From assembly GCA_029880275.1 (NCBI GenBank), contig JAOUOQ010000029.1, positions 1-13,760 on the forward strand: a stretch of DNA of 13,760 nt, given 5' to 3'. Below, piece after piece: positions 6,976-13,760 of the stretch. The notes beneath the pieces are model-generated. The model did not search any database. It saw only the letters and a list, made by a program, of their open reading frames with translations, and was not told the DNA's origin. The position numbers and the translations under genes were made by a program. This stretch comes from Candidatus Aminicenantota bacterium. GTDB taxonomy: Bacteria; Acidobacteriota; B3-B38; Guanabaribacteriales; B3-B38. How positions within the stretch are numbered: the stretch's first letter is position 1; every line of letters begins with the position of its first letter.

Positions 6976-7737
6976 CTATTCGTCAGGTATTAGGGTGATT
7001 ACCAGAACCTTTTTGCTGTCAACCTTCACTCTGGCTTTAATCGGTTTGCCCCAGTATTCCCCTTCGGCGGCGAACCAGATGCATATCTCATCCCCCTCTC
7101 TCACCACTCTGCCGGTTTCCACCTCCTCCACCCTGACGAAGTCAACCCGATATGCATAATATTTCACATCCCCTATCTCCACTCTCTCCATCTCCTTTAC
7201 CAGGATTTCTGCGGAATACTCTGTTTTATTGAAGCGAGTATAGGTCTGGTATCTCTCCCCGATGTCCAGCTTCCTTCCTTCAAAGTGCTGGACAAGGGAG
7301 GGTATCCCCTCCAGGCGGGGGGATAGGTTTAGCTCCAAAAACTCCTCGTTGAGCTTTGTCTTCGCCTGATAGAAGTAGAAGTAATCCCTCTTAACAGAGC
7401 CCTCAACACCCTCGGGGGTAAGCTGTCGCTCTATAAGCCTTACCCGATAATTTCTCCCTTTGTTGTCTTGCTGGGGATTAGTTTTGCCCTCTATGGTCCA
7501 CAGGCTGAGCTTATAGCTCTCGGTCTGGAGGTAGGACCGAGAATAGCTGAGAGTCCCGGTATCAATGTCGCCGAACATACCTACCAGCGTCCACCAGGAA
7601 AGGTCAGTCTCCACCTTATAGTGGTCGACCTCCTGAAAAGAAAACCCTTTCTCACCAGAGAGCTGCGCACCTCCGCCAGAGGAGAGCCACAGAACAAAGG
7701 CTAACATGAGGATGGAAACCACAACTAAGCTTTTCAT
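6976..7737 (-). CDS. Secreted DUF3108-like protein
   Basis: 253 residues. A signal peptide (about 1-24, ending in GGGAQ) directs export; there is no lipobox cysteine. The body is rich in beta strands. The C-terminal half has the usual DUF3108 flow: 'YYAYRVDFVRVEEVETG', then an acidic turn, 'ICIWFAAEGEYWGKPIKARV', and a final strand. Members of this family are exported proteins of unknown function, so none is assigned. It starts 13 bases after the membrane protein gene, with AAGGTAAGG just upstream, and precedes the phosphoribosyltransferase. It most likely forms part of one transcript starting at the promoter near 9862-9890. The family call rests on the C-terminal pattern read by eye. Confidence 0.75.
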   Translation of the reverse strand: MKSLVVVSILMLAFVLWLSSGGGAQLSGEKGFSFQEVDHYKVETDLSWWTLVGMFGDIDTGTLSYSRSYLQTESYKLSLWTIEGKTNPQQDNKGRNYRVRLIERQLTPEGVEGSVKRDYFYFYQAKTKLNEEFLELNLSPRLEGIPSLVQHFEGRKLDIGERYQTYTRFNKTEYSAEILVKEMERVEIGDVKYYAYRVDFVRVEEVETGRVVREGDEICIWFAAEGEYWGKPIKARVKVDSKKVLVITLIPDE

Positions 7738-7750
7738 CTAATCTTTTGCC

Positions 7751-8587
7751 TTACCTTAAGATACTCAATGGCTGAGGGTATCTGGGGGATCTGATGAGCA
7801 ACCTCAAGGTGGAATACATGAGAAAACACTCAACCGTAAAAAATGGGAAGCCAAAATAGCCTAATATCGGCATCTCAAATATCTTTATCTCCTGGAGATA
7901 GGGGACGGTATAAAACCATTTGGTATACGCCCAGTAGTTCCAGAACTCCCACAAAATGCCGCACCAGAAGCCCGCCAGCAGCAGGGAGACCAACCTCCGA
8001 CCATCCCCCTCTTTCCAGTCCTTTAGCAAAGAACTCCCTGCAAAGCGGTAATTGACCGGCTCCAGAATGAAGATAAATCCAAGCCAGACCAGAGGGGACA
8101 TATAGTTGGAGGGGAAGATAAAAGGCAGCACCAGCGAGACCACCCCGATAAAGAAGAGGGGAGTAAGCCAGGGGGTAAAATCCCTCGGTCGCCACTGAGA
8201 CAACCTTTTCACCCACCCGAAGCTGCTTATCAGCTCAGCGGTTTCCAGCAGCGCCGGGGTGATGGTTGCAAAGGCGAATCCATATCCCAGCAACCGCATC
8301 CACAGCTGAGCAGGAAGGTTAAGGTAATGCCAGCTACGGATGAAGAGGTTGTATAACTCAAAGATAAGCCACATTCCGATAGATAGGGGCAACATTAAGA
8401 GAAATTCCCGCGGGCGGCTAACTATTAAAGACTTTTTGTTTAATCGGAGGACGATAGCATCGACCAAAAGGATATAGCCCCACCACACAATGGGTGTGAA
8501 GAAGGCGGCTACCGGCTGCACCCCCCTCAGCATGAGAATCTCTGCTGCTGCTATTACCCCTGCCCCGATGTAGCCGTGAATCCCCAC
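7751..8587 (-). CDS. Polytopic membrane protein with two homologous halves, function unknown
   Basis: 278 residues, about seven or eight membrane helices. I do not recognise the family. Two halves of the protein match. Residues 31-54 (TPIVWWG ... LR ... KSL) match 164-187 (SPLVWLG ... YR ... SSL) at a constant offset of 133. 'FELYN' (76-80) with following W, Y and P matches 'WEFWN' (213-217). 'LGYGFAFAT' (100-108) matches 'LGYFGFPFFT' (242-251). Conserved acidic and Asn residues within helices (E77, N80, E214, N217) are candidates for a functional site. The start is a GTG, supported by AGGGAG ten bases upstream that overlaps the stop of the M24 peptidase gene 14 bases away. Tight spacing to that gene and to the DUF3108-like gene indicates one operon. 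Confidence 0.8.
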   Translation of the reverse strand: MGIHGYIGAGVIAAAEILMLRGVQPVAAFFTPIVWWGYILLVDAIVLRLNKKSLIVSRPREFLLMLPLSIGMWLIFELYNLFIRSWHYLNLPAQLWMRLLGYGFAFATITPALLETAELISSFGWVKRLSQWRPRDFTPWLTPLFFIGVVSLVLPFIFPSNYMSPLVWLGFIFILEPVNYRFAGSSLLKDWKEGDGRRLVSLLLAGFWCGILWEFWNYWAYTKWFYTVPYLQEIKIFEMPILGYFGFPFFTVECFLMYSTLRLLIRSPRYPQPLSILR

Positions 8588-8601
8588 CCCTCAATCGCTC
8601 C

Positions 8602-9786
8602 CTATCTGGCAAATAGCGGGATGATCGCTTCCTGAGGAGGAGAGGTAGTCACTTCCACTCCCTCCTTCCCCATGAACACATCGATCTCCGACCGCACTCC
8701 AAACTCCGGTAAATAAACCCCCGGTTCTATGGTAAATCCTACTCCGGGAATGAGCTCCCTCTCGTCCTTGGTCTCCAGATTATCCATGTTCACCCCGTTA
8801 CCGTGCACATCGGTAAGGCCGAGGCTGTGACCGGTCCGGTGGAAAAAATAGTCTGCATACCCTTTGCTCTTGATGAAACCTCTGGTCACATCGTCTACCT
8901 GCCAGCCGTAGACCTTCTCCCCCTGCTTAACCTTTTCTTTTATGAATTCCACCGCCTTATCCCGTGCCCCCTTGACCACCGCGAAGAGCTCGTTATATTT
9001 CTGGGGTACCTCCTCCCCGGCATAAGCCATCCAGGTGATGTCGGCATAGGCGCTCTTGGCCATATCCTTGCGTGCCCATATGTCTAACAAAAGAAGGTCT
9101 CCCTTCTTAATGGGCTGGTGTATCACTTTGGTAGGATTATAGTGGGGGTTAGAGGCATTGGCATTGACTGCCACAATGGGGGCCTCGGTGGTGACCAGAC
9201 CATGCCTGCGATAAGATTCCACCACCCACTGCTGGACGGAATATTCGCTAAGCTCTTCACCTTTGGCCAATTTTTGAGCGACCATGTCAAAGGTCTCATC
9301 CTTAATCTTCATCAGCTCCCCCGCGGCGTACTTGTGGGTCTGGTAGAGGTTATGGTCCCAACGAGCCTCAAAATACTGCACCAGATTAGCGGAGGTGACT
9401 ACCTCCACGCCCATCTCCTTTATCAGCTCCAGCATGCCGGCATCCACTTTGGAAACATAGGGGATGGAGCTTCGTGGTGAGTATTCCATGGCTACTACCC
9501 GGCTGCCTTTCAGGAGCTGGGACAGCTTAGCCTCCATATCGTGCCATCCCACATAGGTCATCTTGGGGACATCCAGCTCGGGATAGTTCTCCTTCTCAAT
9601 TTGATGGAGCAGGGCAACCGCATCGCCCCGGGAAGGGATAAATAAATACCAGCGGCGGGTTTGCATCCCGCTGAGCCCGGTCAGCTCGTAAGCAATGGAA
9701 TTGATATGGTGAAAATCGTAGATTAGCCATCCATCAAGCTTCTGCCTCTGCAAAAAATCCTGTACTTCTGAGACCTTGATTTTCAT
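8602..9786 (-). CDS. M24 family metallopeptidase (Xaa-Pro aminopeptidase-like)
   Basis: 394 residues, the usual length for a prolidase or Xaa-Pro aminopeptidase. A creatinase-type N-terminal domain covers about 1-135 and the pita-bread catalytic domain about 150-394. All five metal ligands of M24 peptidases can be placed: D235 (LLLLDIWA), D249 (AYADIT), H320 (HRTGHSLG), E354 (FTIEPGVY) and E367 (GVRSEIDV). The substrate-side motif PHYNPT is at 214-219. The protein should be an active dinuclear metallopeptidase that cleaves next to proline in peptides; the exact substrate is not readable. No signal peptide is seen, so it is cytoplasmic. It leads the operon and has a strong ribosome site (AGAGGAGA) and a near-consensus promoter upstream. 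Confidence 0.95.
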   Translation of the reverse strand: MKIKVSEVQDFLQRQKLDGWLIYDFHHINSIAYELTGLSGMQTRRWYLFIPSRGDAVALLHQIEKENYPELDVPKMTYVGWHDMEAKLSQLLKGSRVVAMEYSPRSSIPYVSKVDAGMLELIKEMGVEVVTSANLVQYFEARWDHNLYQTHKYAAGELMKIKDETFDMVAQKLAKGEELSEYSVQQWVVESYRRHGLVTTEAPIVAVNANASNPHYNPTKVIHQPIKKGDLLLLDIWARKDMAKSAYADITWMAYAGEEVPQKYNELFAVVKGARDKAVEFIKEKVKQGEKVYGWQVDDVTRGFIKSKGYADYFFHRTGHSLGLTDVHGNGVNMDNLETKDERELIPGVGFTIEPGVYLPEFGVRSEIDVFMGKEGVEVTTSPPQEAIIPLFAR

Positions 9787-9793
9787 TCTGACT

Positions 9794-9801
9794 TCTCCTC
9801 T
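9794..9801 (-). promoter_or_regulatory. Strong ribosome binding site of the M24 peptidase
   Basis: AGAGGAGA on the minus strand lies seven bases before ATG 9786, among the best Shine-Dalgarno matches in the window. Confidence 0.6.
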
Positions 9802-9861
9802 ACTTCATGGTGTGGTTAGATACAAAAATAAAACACTATACCTTTATCTTATTTGGATTTA

Positions 9862-9890
9862 TTTATAACAGAGTCTACTTAAATAGTCAA
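9862..9890 (-). promoter_or_regulatory. Near-consensus sigma70 promoter of the M24-led operon
   Basis: On the minus strand TTGACT (9890-9885), exactly 17 bases, then TATAAA (9867-9862), with TGT just before the -10 box (extended -10). Each hexamer matches consensus at five of six positions. The start point would lie roughly 70 bases before the M24 ATG. It is the strongest promoter match found in this window. Confidence 0.7.
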
Positions 9891-9948
9891 GGAATTCCGG
9901 CTCTACTTTTTAGGGGCATTCCCCGAGATGCTATTCCAGAGTGCTGGG

Positions 9949-10782
9949 CTAATAATCCTTTCGGTAGAAGAGGTAGACGGTAGCTCCGAAGACTGCGGCG
10001 CCGAAGAGGAGGGAAGACCACAGAGGCATCCAGCTGGCAACCTCTTTCCCCTCGACCACCAGGCGGGTGATATTGCCCAGCTCAGTGGTTTTGGGAAAGA
10101 TATAATAGAGAATCTGGATGAACACCCTGGAGGATTGATGGGTAAAAAAGCGAAGAATCCGAGGCTGCTGGAGTAATAAGAGTAGAGGGCTAATGGCGTA
10201 AGCGACCAGGAAGGTTATCATTATCGACAATCCTGTGCTTTGAGCGAGAATACCAACAAAGGCGAGGATGGTGAGCAACACAGCGTAGCTGACGATTATG
10301 GTCAGCCCGGAGACGAGAAAGCCGATATTCCAGATACCTATCTTCGAAGAGAGAACCAGCCACATCCCAAAGATAAGAAAAAAGACATTGAAGGTCACAA
10401 TGGCTAAGTTGCCGAGGAACTTGGCGACAATTATCCCCGTGCGGGAGATGGGCTTAGACAGCAGCAGGTCGATGGTTCCCTTCTCCTGCATGCTGGGGAA
10501 GAGGCTGGCAGTAGCAAAAAGCGAGATAAAGATGCCGCCGGCAAAGAGGAGAGAGGCAATAGCAGACTCGGCAGTAAATATGAACTTCTCCAGGTCAAAA
10601 GGAGTATCTCCGGCCGACTGACCAAAGATGGTAGCCAGCCCCAGGGCTCCTTCTACCACATCTATTTTTAAGGCGAAGATAAAGATGAGTATGGTCAGCA
10701 GCGAGAGGGCGGTGAATCCCAGAAAGAGCTTCTTGGCTAACGATTCCCGAATGGTATCCGTAATTACCGCCGTCAACTTCAC
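9949..10782 (-). CDS. ABC-2 type transporter permease
   Basis: 277 residues with about six membrane segments: an N-terminal helix at about 19-38, a pair near 75-95 and 115-145, and others near 155-175, 183-203 and 255-273. The stretch MQEKGTIDLLLSKPISRTGI after the second segment is typical of NosY/COG1277-like ABC-2 permeases that work with a separate ATPase. It forms the membrane half of an exporter with the ATPase just upstream. Its GTG start at 10782 shares a base with the TAG stop of that gene (TAGTG), and GGAGG lies seven bases before it, so the two are very likely translated as a coupled pair. The transported substrate cannot be told. No clear terminator follows; only a weak GGGG/CCCC stem is seen at 9913-9924. 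Confidence 0.9.
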   Translation of the reverse strand: MKLTAVITDTIRESLAKKLFLGFTALSLLTILIFIFALKIDVVEGALGLATIFGQSAGDTPFDLEKFIFTAESAIASLLFAGGIFISLFATASLFPSMQEKGTIDLLLSKPISRTGIIVAKFLGNLAIVTFNVFFLIFGMWLVLSSKIGIWNIGFLVSGLTIIVSYAVLLTILAFVGILAQSTGLSIMITFLVAYAISPLLLLLQQPRILRFFTHQSSRVFIQILYYIFPKTTELGNITRLVVEGKEVASWMPLWSSLLFGAAVFGATVYLFYRKDY

Positions 10783-11711
10783 TACACCACCTCCCCTTCC
10801 CTGACAACCCGGATGAAAAGCTCCTCCAGGCTGGTTCTTTTCGGTTCCAGGGAGAGCAGCTCCACCTTATGCTTCCGAAGGAGGTCGATCACCGAGTTCA
10901 GGGTGGCGGTACTCTCGGCGCAGAGGCGCAGCTTCTCGTTGTCGCGGCTATAAGAAACCACCTTGCCCTTAATCTCCTGCTCTACCACCGGAGGGAGGTG
11001 GCTCACCCGCAGCTCATACTCATGAGGGGCTCGGGTTAGCTCCTCGAGGGGACCCGACTTGATAACCCTACCCTCATGCAGGATGGCGATATGGTCGCAT
11101 ATCATCTCCACCTCGGAGAGAAAATGGGAGTTAAGGAAGATGGTCTTCCCCCTTTCCCTCAGCTCAAGAAGGATATCCCTGACCTCGCGCCTCCCGATAG
11201 GGTCAACCCCGGCAGTCGGCTCGTCAAGAATCAGCAGGTCGGGGTCGTTAATCATAGCCTGAGCTAATCCGAGCCTCTGCATCATCCCCTTGGAATACTT
11301 TTTCACCTTCACCTTCCTCCACTCCTGCAGCTTCACCAGGGGGAGGAGCTTATCAATCCGCTGGCAACGGTCTTCCGGAGGGATTTCGCTCAGCTTGCCG
11401 AAATAATGGAGCACCCCTTCGGCGGTCAGGTAGGGAGGGTAGCGGTGGTCTTCGGGGAGGTAGCCCACCCGCTGACGGCAATGGTAGTCGCTTATGGGAA
11501 GCCCGAAGATGTTGGCACTCCCCAGGGTAGGATAGGTTATCCCTAATAAAATCTTCACCAGGGTGGTCTTCCCCGCTCCGTTGGGACCGATAAGACCGAA
11601 GATATACCCCTGCTCCACCTCAAGGTTTACCTGCTGTAAGGCATCTACCCGTCTCTTCCGAAACAGGCTCTTGAAGGTCTTGGAAAGCTTGAAGGTCTCT
11701 ATGACTTTCAT
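10782..11711 (-). CDS. ABC transporter ATP-binding protein
   Basis: 309 residues. The nucleotide-binding domain covers about 1-220: Walker A GPNGAGKTT (42-50), a YLPED stretch at the Q-loop position (84-88), the signature YSKGM (139-143), Walker B LLILDEP (159-165) and the switch His H196 (LNSH). The C-terminal 90 residues form the extra domain common in ATPases of ABC-2 exporters (CcmA/NatA/NosF group). Together with the permease gene it overlaps by one base, it makes an efflux or export system that uses ATP at the inner membrane. All catalytic motifs are intact. A ribosome site AAGG lies seven bases before the ATG. The region upstream (11712-11931) is AT-rich but I found no convincing promoter there, so transcription could also come through from the DUF507 genes. 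Confidence 0.93.
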   Translation of the reverse strand: MKVIETFKLSKTFKSLFRKRRVDALQQVNLEVEQGYIFGLIGPNGAGKTTLVKILLGITYPTLGSANIFGLPISDYHCRQRVGYLPEDHRYPPYLTAEGVLHYFGKLSEIPPEDRCQRIDKLLPLVKLQEWRKVKVKKYSKGMMQRLGLAQAMINDPDLLILDEPTAGVDPIGRREVRDILLELRERGKTIFLNSHFLSEVEMICDHIAILHEGRVIKSGPLEELTRAPHEYELRVSHLPPVVEQEIKGKVVSYSRDNEKLRLCAESTATLNSVIDLLRKHKVELLSLEPKRTSLEELFIRVVREGEVV

Positions 11712-11770
11712 TGAGAAACCTTGCCTGAAATTGGTTATAAAAATCCCATTATCTTTAAAAATACGGAATC

Positions 11771-11875
11771 TTATAGAATAATGTTCCCGAGAAAGATAAA
11801 ATCAATACCGGATAGATAAAAAATAATAAAGACCCTGTTTCTCTCCAGCTCGTAAAAGGGCTTACCCATTCCCAT
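11771..11875 (-). CDS. Possible 34-codon small membrane protein
   Basis: A complete ATG-to-TAA frame of 34 codons in the 220-base gap between the DUF507 pair and the ABC ATPase gene. The N-terminal third is polar (KPFYELERNR) and the rest is strongly hydrophobic (VFIIFYLSGIDFIFLGNIIL), like a single membrane helix. AGAGAAG lies six bases before the ATG. AT-rich spacers often give short hydrophobic frames by chance, so this is only a candidate. Confidence 0.25.
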   Translation of the reverse strand: MGMGKPFYELERNRVFIIFYLSGIDFIFLGNIIL

Positions 11876-11931
11876 GTTTTTCTTCTCTGACAAGCCACTT
11901 TCCACAGCCAGAGAGCTGAGAAAAGAGATAG

Positions 11932-12216
11932 CTACTCTTTCACCTTGCGGTGTTTCCCCACCTCTTCCTCATAGTATTTGCGGAAGAGGATATCCCATTC
12001 CTGGCTCCCTTCGGGTATGTCCTTCTGCATACCTCTGATTCGCTGGCGAGCCCGGGCTTCCAGCTCTTCGTCTCTTTTCAGCTCCTGGATTATGATGCGC
12101 ACTATTTCGTTGCGAATCTCGTTCTTATCCTCTTTGAACTGCACATCCTCATTTTTTCCCAGAGCATCGACAATCAGATGGGACATATGGATAATTTTAT
12201 CATGGGATAATCTCAT
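11932..12216 (-). CDS. DUF507 family protein (second copy)
   Basis: 94 residues, charged and helical, with the family's MRLS start and a run of hydrophobic-spaced helices (KIIHMSHLIVDAL, IRNEIVRIIIQELKRDEELE), followed by RIRGMQKDIPEGSQEWDILF and a Lys/Glu-rich end. DUF507 proteins are small, probably cytoplasmic, and of unknown function. It is the shorter-spaced partner of a related gene 65 bases upstream and uses AGAGAGG eight bases before its ATG. No T-tract terminator is obvious after its TAG stop. Confidence 0.82.
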   Translation of the reverse strand: MRLSHDKIIHMSHLIVDALGKNEDVQFKEDKNEIRNEIVRIIIQELKRDEELEARARQRIRGMQKDIPEGSQEWDILFRKYYEEEVGKHRKVKE

Positions 12217-12281
12217 CCCTTTAACCTCTCTAAGCTCTGCCTCTCCTTTATTGTTACAGAATCCCCCTTGAGTTTACTTTC

Positions 12282-12560
12282 TCAGATTATAATATTCCTG
12301 TCCTTTACCAGCTTGGCCTTAATCATTTTGAACATCTCATAATACTCTATCTCGTTGCGTCTGAGCTCATCAGAGTGCTTGCTGAGAATTTCTCTCACTT
12401 CCTGATTGAGCTTGTCCTCTACCATCAGCTCCTCGGTGATTACATGGGCTACTTTCTCGGTAAGCTGGTCAACATTTTCCGTCTCTATTAATCCCTTTTT
12501 TACTAATAATTTCACCATCTCGAAGGAGAGCAGGTCTATCTGATTATTAGTCAGCCTCAT
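12282..12560 (-). CDS. DUF507 family protein (first copy)
   Basis: 92 residues, aligning with the downstream copy from the first residue: MRLT against MRLS, then matching helices (LLSFEMVKLLVKKGLIE, VAHVITEELMVEDKLNQEVREIL) and a charged third helix (NEIEYYEMFKMIKAKLVK). The copies have diverged widely, so the duplication is old or they have different roles, perhaps as a heterodimer. Its ATG lies 14 bases inside the end of the TPR gene, in a different frame, so it is probably translated by coupling to that gene. Confidence 0.82.
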   Translation of the reverse strand: MRLTNNQIDLLSFEMVKLLVKKGLIETENVDQLTEKVAHVITEELMVEDKLNQEVREILSKHSDELRRNEIEYYEMFKMIKAKLVKDRNIII

Positions 12561-13760
12561 AGTCTTTCTTCTTTTTTTTGATAACTTCTTCTTTAACTTT
12601 ACCTTCCTGAGAGAGGAGTTGTTGTATGCGTTTTATCCTCTCGTTGGCAAAATCTCCCTGTTTGGTATTCTTATATCTCTCTGCTACTCTCTTATATAGC
12701 TTAATAGCCTCATCCCACTTCTTTTCCTTTTCGTATATCTCCCCTGCCTTGAAGCAGGCGGTCATAGCCCACATGGGGTTGGTGGGATGGAGGTAGGTTA
12801 CCTTTAGATACTCCACCACCGCTTGCTCAGGCTTCTCCCACAGGTAAAAGCACTCACCCAGATAGAATTGAACCTCGGTTTTGATGTCCTCATCCTTGAC
12901 CTGGTTTAACAGGCGACGGCAGGCATCAACCGCCACCTGATACTGGCGGGCGACCATCATCACCCGGATCAGCCTCATCTGCTCCTCTACCATTCTGGTG
13001 GCGTCCTCCAGACTGGCAAGGAATCTCTGGTAGTAGACTATGGCCTGGTCGGTGTCGCGGAGCTGCTCGTAGGCGTATCCGATCAGATAACTCAACCTAT
13101 CGGATATATTGCCAAAGGCGGGGTCTTCCAAACATAGCTTGTAGTGGGTAATCGCTTCCTCCCATTGCTTGGTTCTGAAATAGCATGTGCCCAGCTTATG
13201 GCGAGCATCGGGGGCAAGCTCACTTTGCGGAAAATCCTCTACCACCGCTTTATAATAGGGAATGGCTTGGTCAAAATTATCTTGCTGGTAATATATCTCT
13301 CCCGCCTTATAGTTCGCCTGGTCTGAGACCGGGCTGTTGGGAAAATCTTTCAGCAGACCGTTATAGGCTTGCAGAGCCTCCTTCTTCCTTCCCTTTGAGA
13401 GGAGGTTATCCCCCTTTGCCAGCCGTTCTTCAGCCCGCAGGAGGCTGCCGGGATTGTAGAATGCGAAAAGCGGCAGGTTGAGCAGAAGGCTCTGATAGTC
13501 GCCTCGCTCCAGCAGGGTCTCCTCAATCCGCTGCTGAGCAAGGGGGGCAAAATCTCCCTCGGGGAATTTTTCAATCAGCTGTTCAAAGACCTCCACCGCC
13601 CGCGGCGAATTCTTCAGGGTAAGATAATTGTTAGCTATCAGCCACAAGGAGTGCTCGGCGTATTTGCTGCGCGGAAATCGGCGAATAAGCTCTTCAAACC
13701 GCTGGTTCGACTCCTCAAAGCTGCCCGCCGAAAGATGACTCCAACCGACCCAGTAAAGCG
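12547..13760 (-). CDS. TPR-repeat protein (N-terminus cut by window edge)
   Basis: The frame is open to the right edge, so the true start lies outside the window; 403 residues are seen. It is an array of tetratricopeptide repeats. A complete repeat starts at the edge (LYWVGWSHLSAGSFEESNQR ... FPRSKYAEHS), and others include AVEVFEQLIEKFPEGDFAPL, YYQQDNFDQAIPYYKAVVED, YFRTKQWEEAITHYKLC and YEKEKKWDEAIKLYKRV. The F-P-x-S/G spacing resembles the YbgF/BamD-type outer-membrane-assembly TPRs. TPR arrays bind proteins; no enzyme domain is seen in this part. The C-terminus is a Lys-rich tail (VIKKKKKDYEAD). Stop at 12547, overlapping the first DUF507 gene by 14 bases. Whether a signal peptide exists cannot be seen. 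Confidence 0.88.
   Translation of the reverse strand, partial: LYWVGWSHLSAGSFEESNQRFEELIRRFPRSKYAEHSLWLIANNYLTLKNSPRAVEVFEQLIEKFPEGDFAPLAQQRIEETLLERGDYQSLLLNLPLFAFYNPGSLLRAEERLAKGDNLLSKGRKKEALQAYNGLLKDFPNSPVSDQANYKAGEIYYQQDNFDQAIPYYKAVVEDFPQSELAPDARHKLGTCYFRTKQWEEAITHYKLCLEDPAFGNISDRLSYLIGYAYEQLRDTDQAIVYYQRFLASLEDATRMVEEQMRLIRVMMVARQYQVAVDACRRLLNQVKDEDIKTEVQFYLGECFYLWEKPEQAVVEYLKVTYLHPTNPMWAMTACFKAGEIYEKEKKWDEAIKLYKRVAERYKNTKQGDFANERIKRIQQLLSQEGKVKEEVIKKKKKDYEAD

Noticed and set aside
9118..9480. Plus-strand frame of 120 codons
   Set aside because: Antisense to the M24 peptidase, whose five metal ligands show that the minus strand is coding.
9913..9924. GGGG-CATT-CCCC stem as a terminator for the ABC permease gene
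   Set aside because: The stem is only four pairs and no T-tract follows on the minus strand. The T run lies on the wrong side.
10858..11711. Acidic residue in place of Gln near the ABC ATPase Q-loop (YLPED) as a defect
   Set aside because: A YLPE-type stretch is usual in ATPases that pair with ABC-2 permeases, so it is not a missing key residue.
11712..11931. Promoter for the ABC exporter pair
   Set aside because: TATAAG and TATTAT hexamers occur, but none has a reasonable -35 box at 16-18 bases. The AT-rich sequence makes chance matches likely.
1..13760. CRISPR arrays, tRNA or rRNA genes, insertion sequences, att sites
   Set aside because: No direct-repeat array, no cloverleaf-like segment in the spacers, and no transposase or integrase motif was seen on either strand.

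Overview
The window suggests a Gram-negative (diderm) bacterium of moderate G+C content. It carries a TonB-type protein, several Sec-type signal peptides, and two proteins of the 'VWFA-related Acidobacterial domain' type (TIGR03436-like). That domain, the DUF507 pair and the general gene style point towards Acidobacteriota or a relative such as the Aminicenantes lineage. This is inference from family distribution recalled from memory; no rRNA or marker gene is present to settle it. All genes but one (the TonB-like gene) lie on the minus strand. I saw no rRNA, tRNA, CRISPR array, insertion sequence or phage gene.

Read along minus-strand transcription, from high to low coordinates, the layout is as follows. 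(1) 13760-11932: a TPR-repeat protein cut by the right window edge, then two tandem DUF507 genes, the first overlapping the TPR gene. (2) 11931-9949: a 220-base spacer with a possible 34-codon ORF, then an ABC ATPase and an ABC-2 type permease sharing one base. (3) 9890-6336: a strong sigma70-like promoter followed by a tight set of M24 metallopeptidase, a membrane protein built from two similar halves, a DUF3108-like secreted protein and a phosphoribosyltransferase. (4) 6343-5564: the TonB-like gene on the plus strand, tail to tail with the phosphoribosyltransferase. (5) 5563-4517: an AT-rich stretch with divergent promoters and an eight-cysteine protein. (6) 4516-1: a secreted M1-peptidase-like protein followed at once by two secreted von Willebrand factor A proteins, the last cut by the left window edge.

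The observations most worth following up are three. The M1-like protein keeps the family's spacing but has lost nearly every catalytic and zinc-binding residue, so it looks like a pseudopeptidase, and it is co-transcribed with two VWA proteins whose MIDAS sites are intact. The membrane protein at 7751-8587 shows an internal duplication and belongs to no family I can name. The Cys-rich gene sits in a compositionally distinct, AT-rich island. Protein-family calls come from reading the translations by eye; no database search was run.
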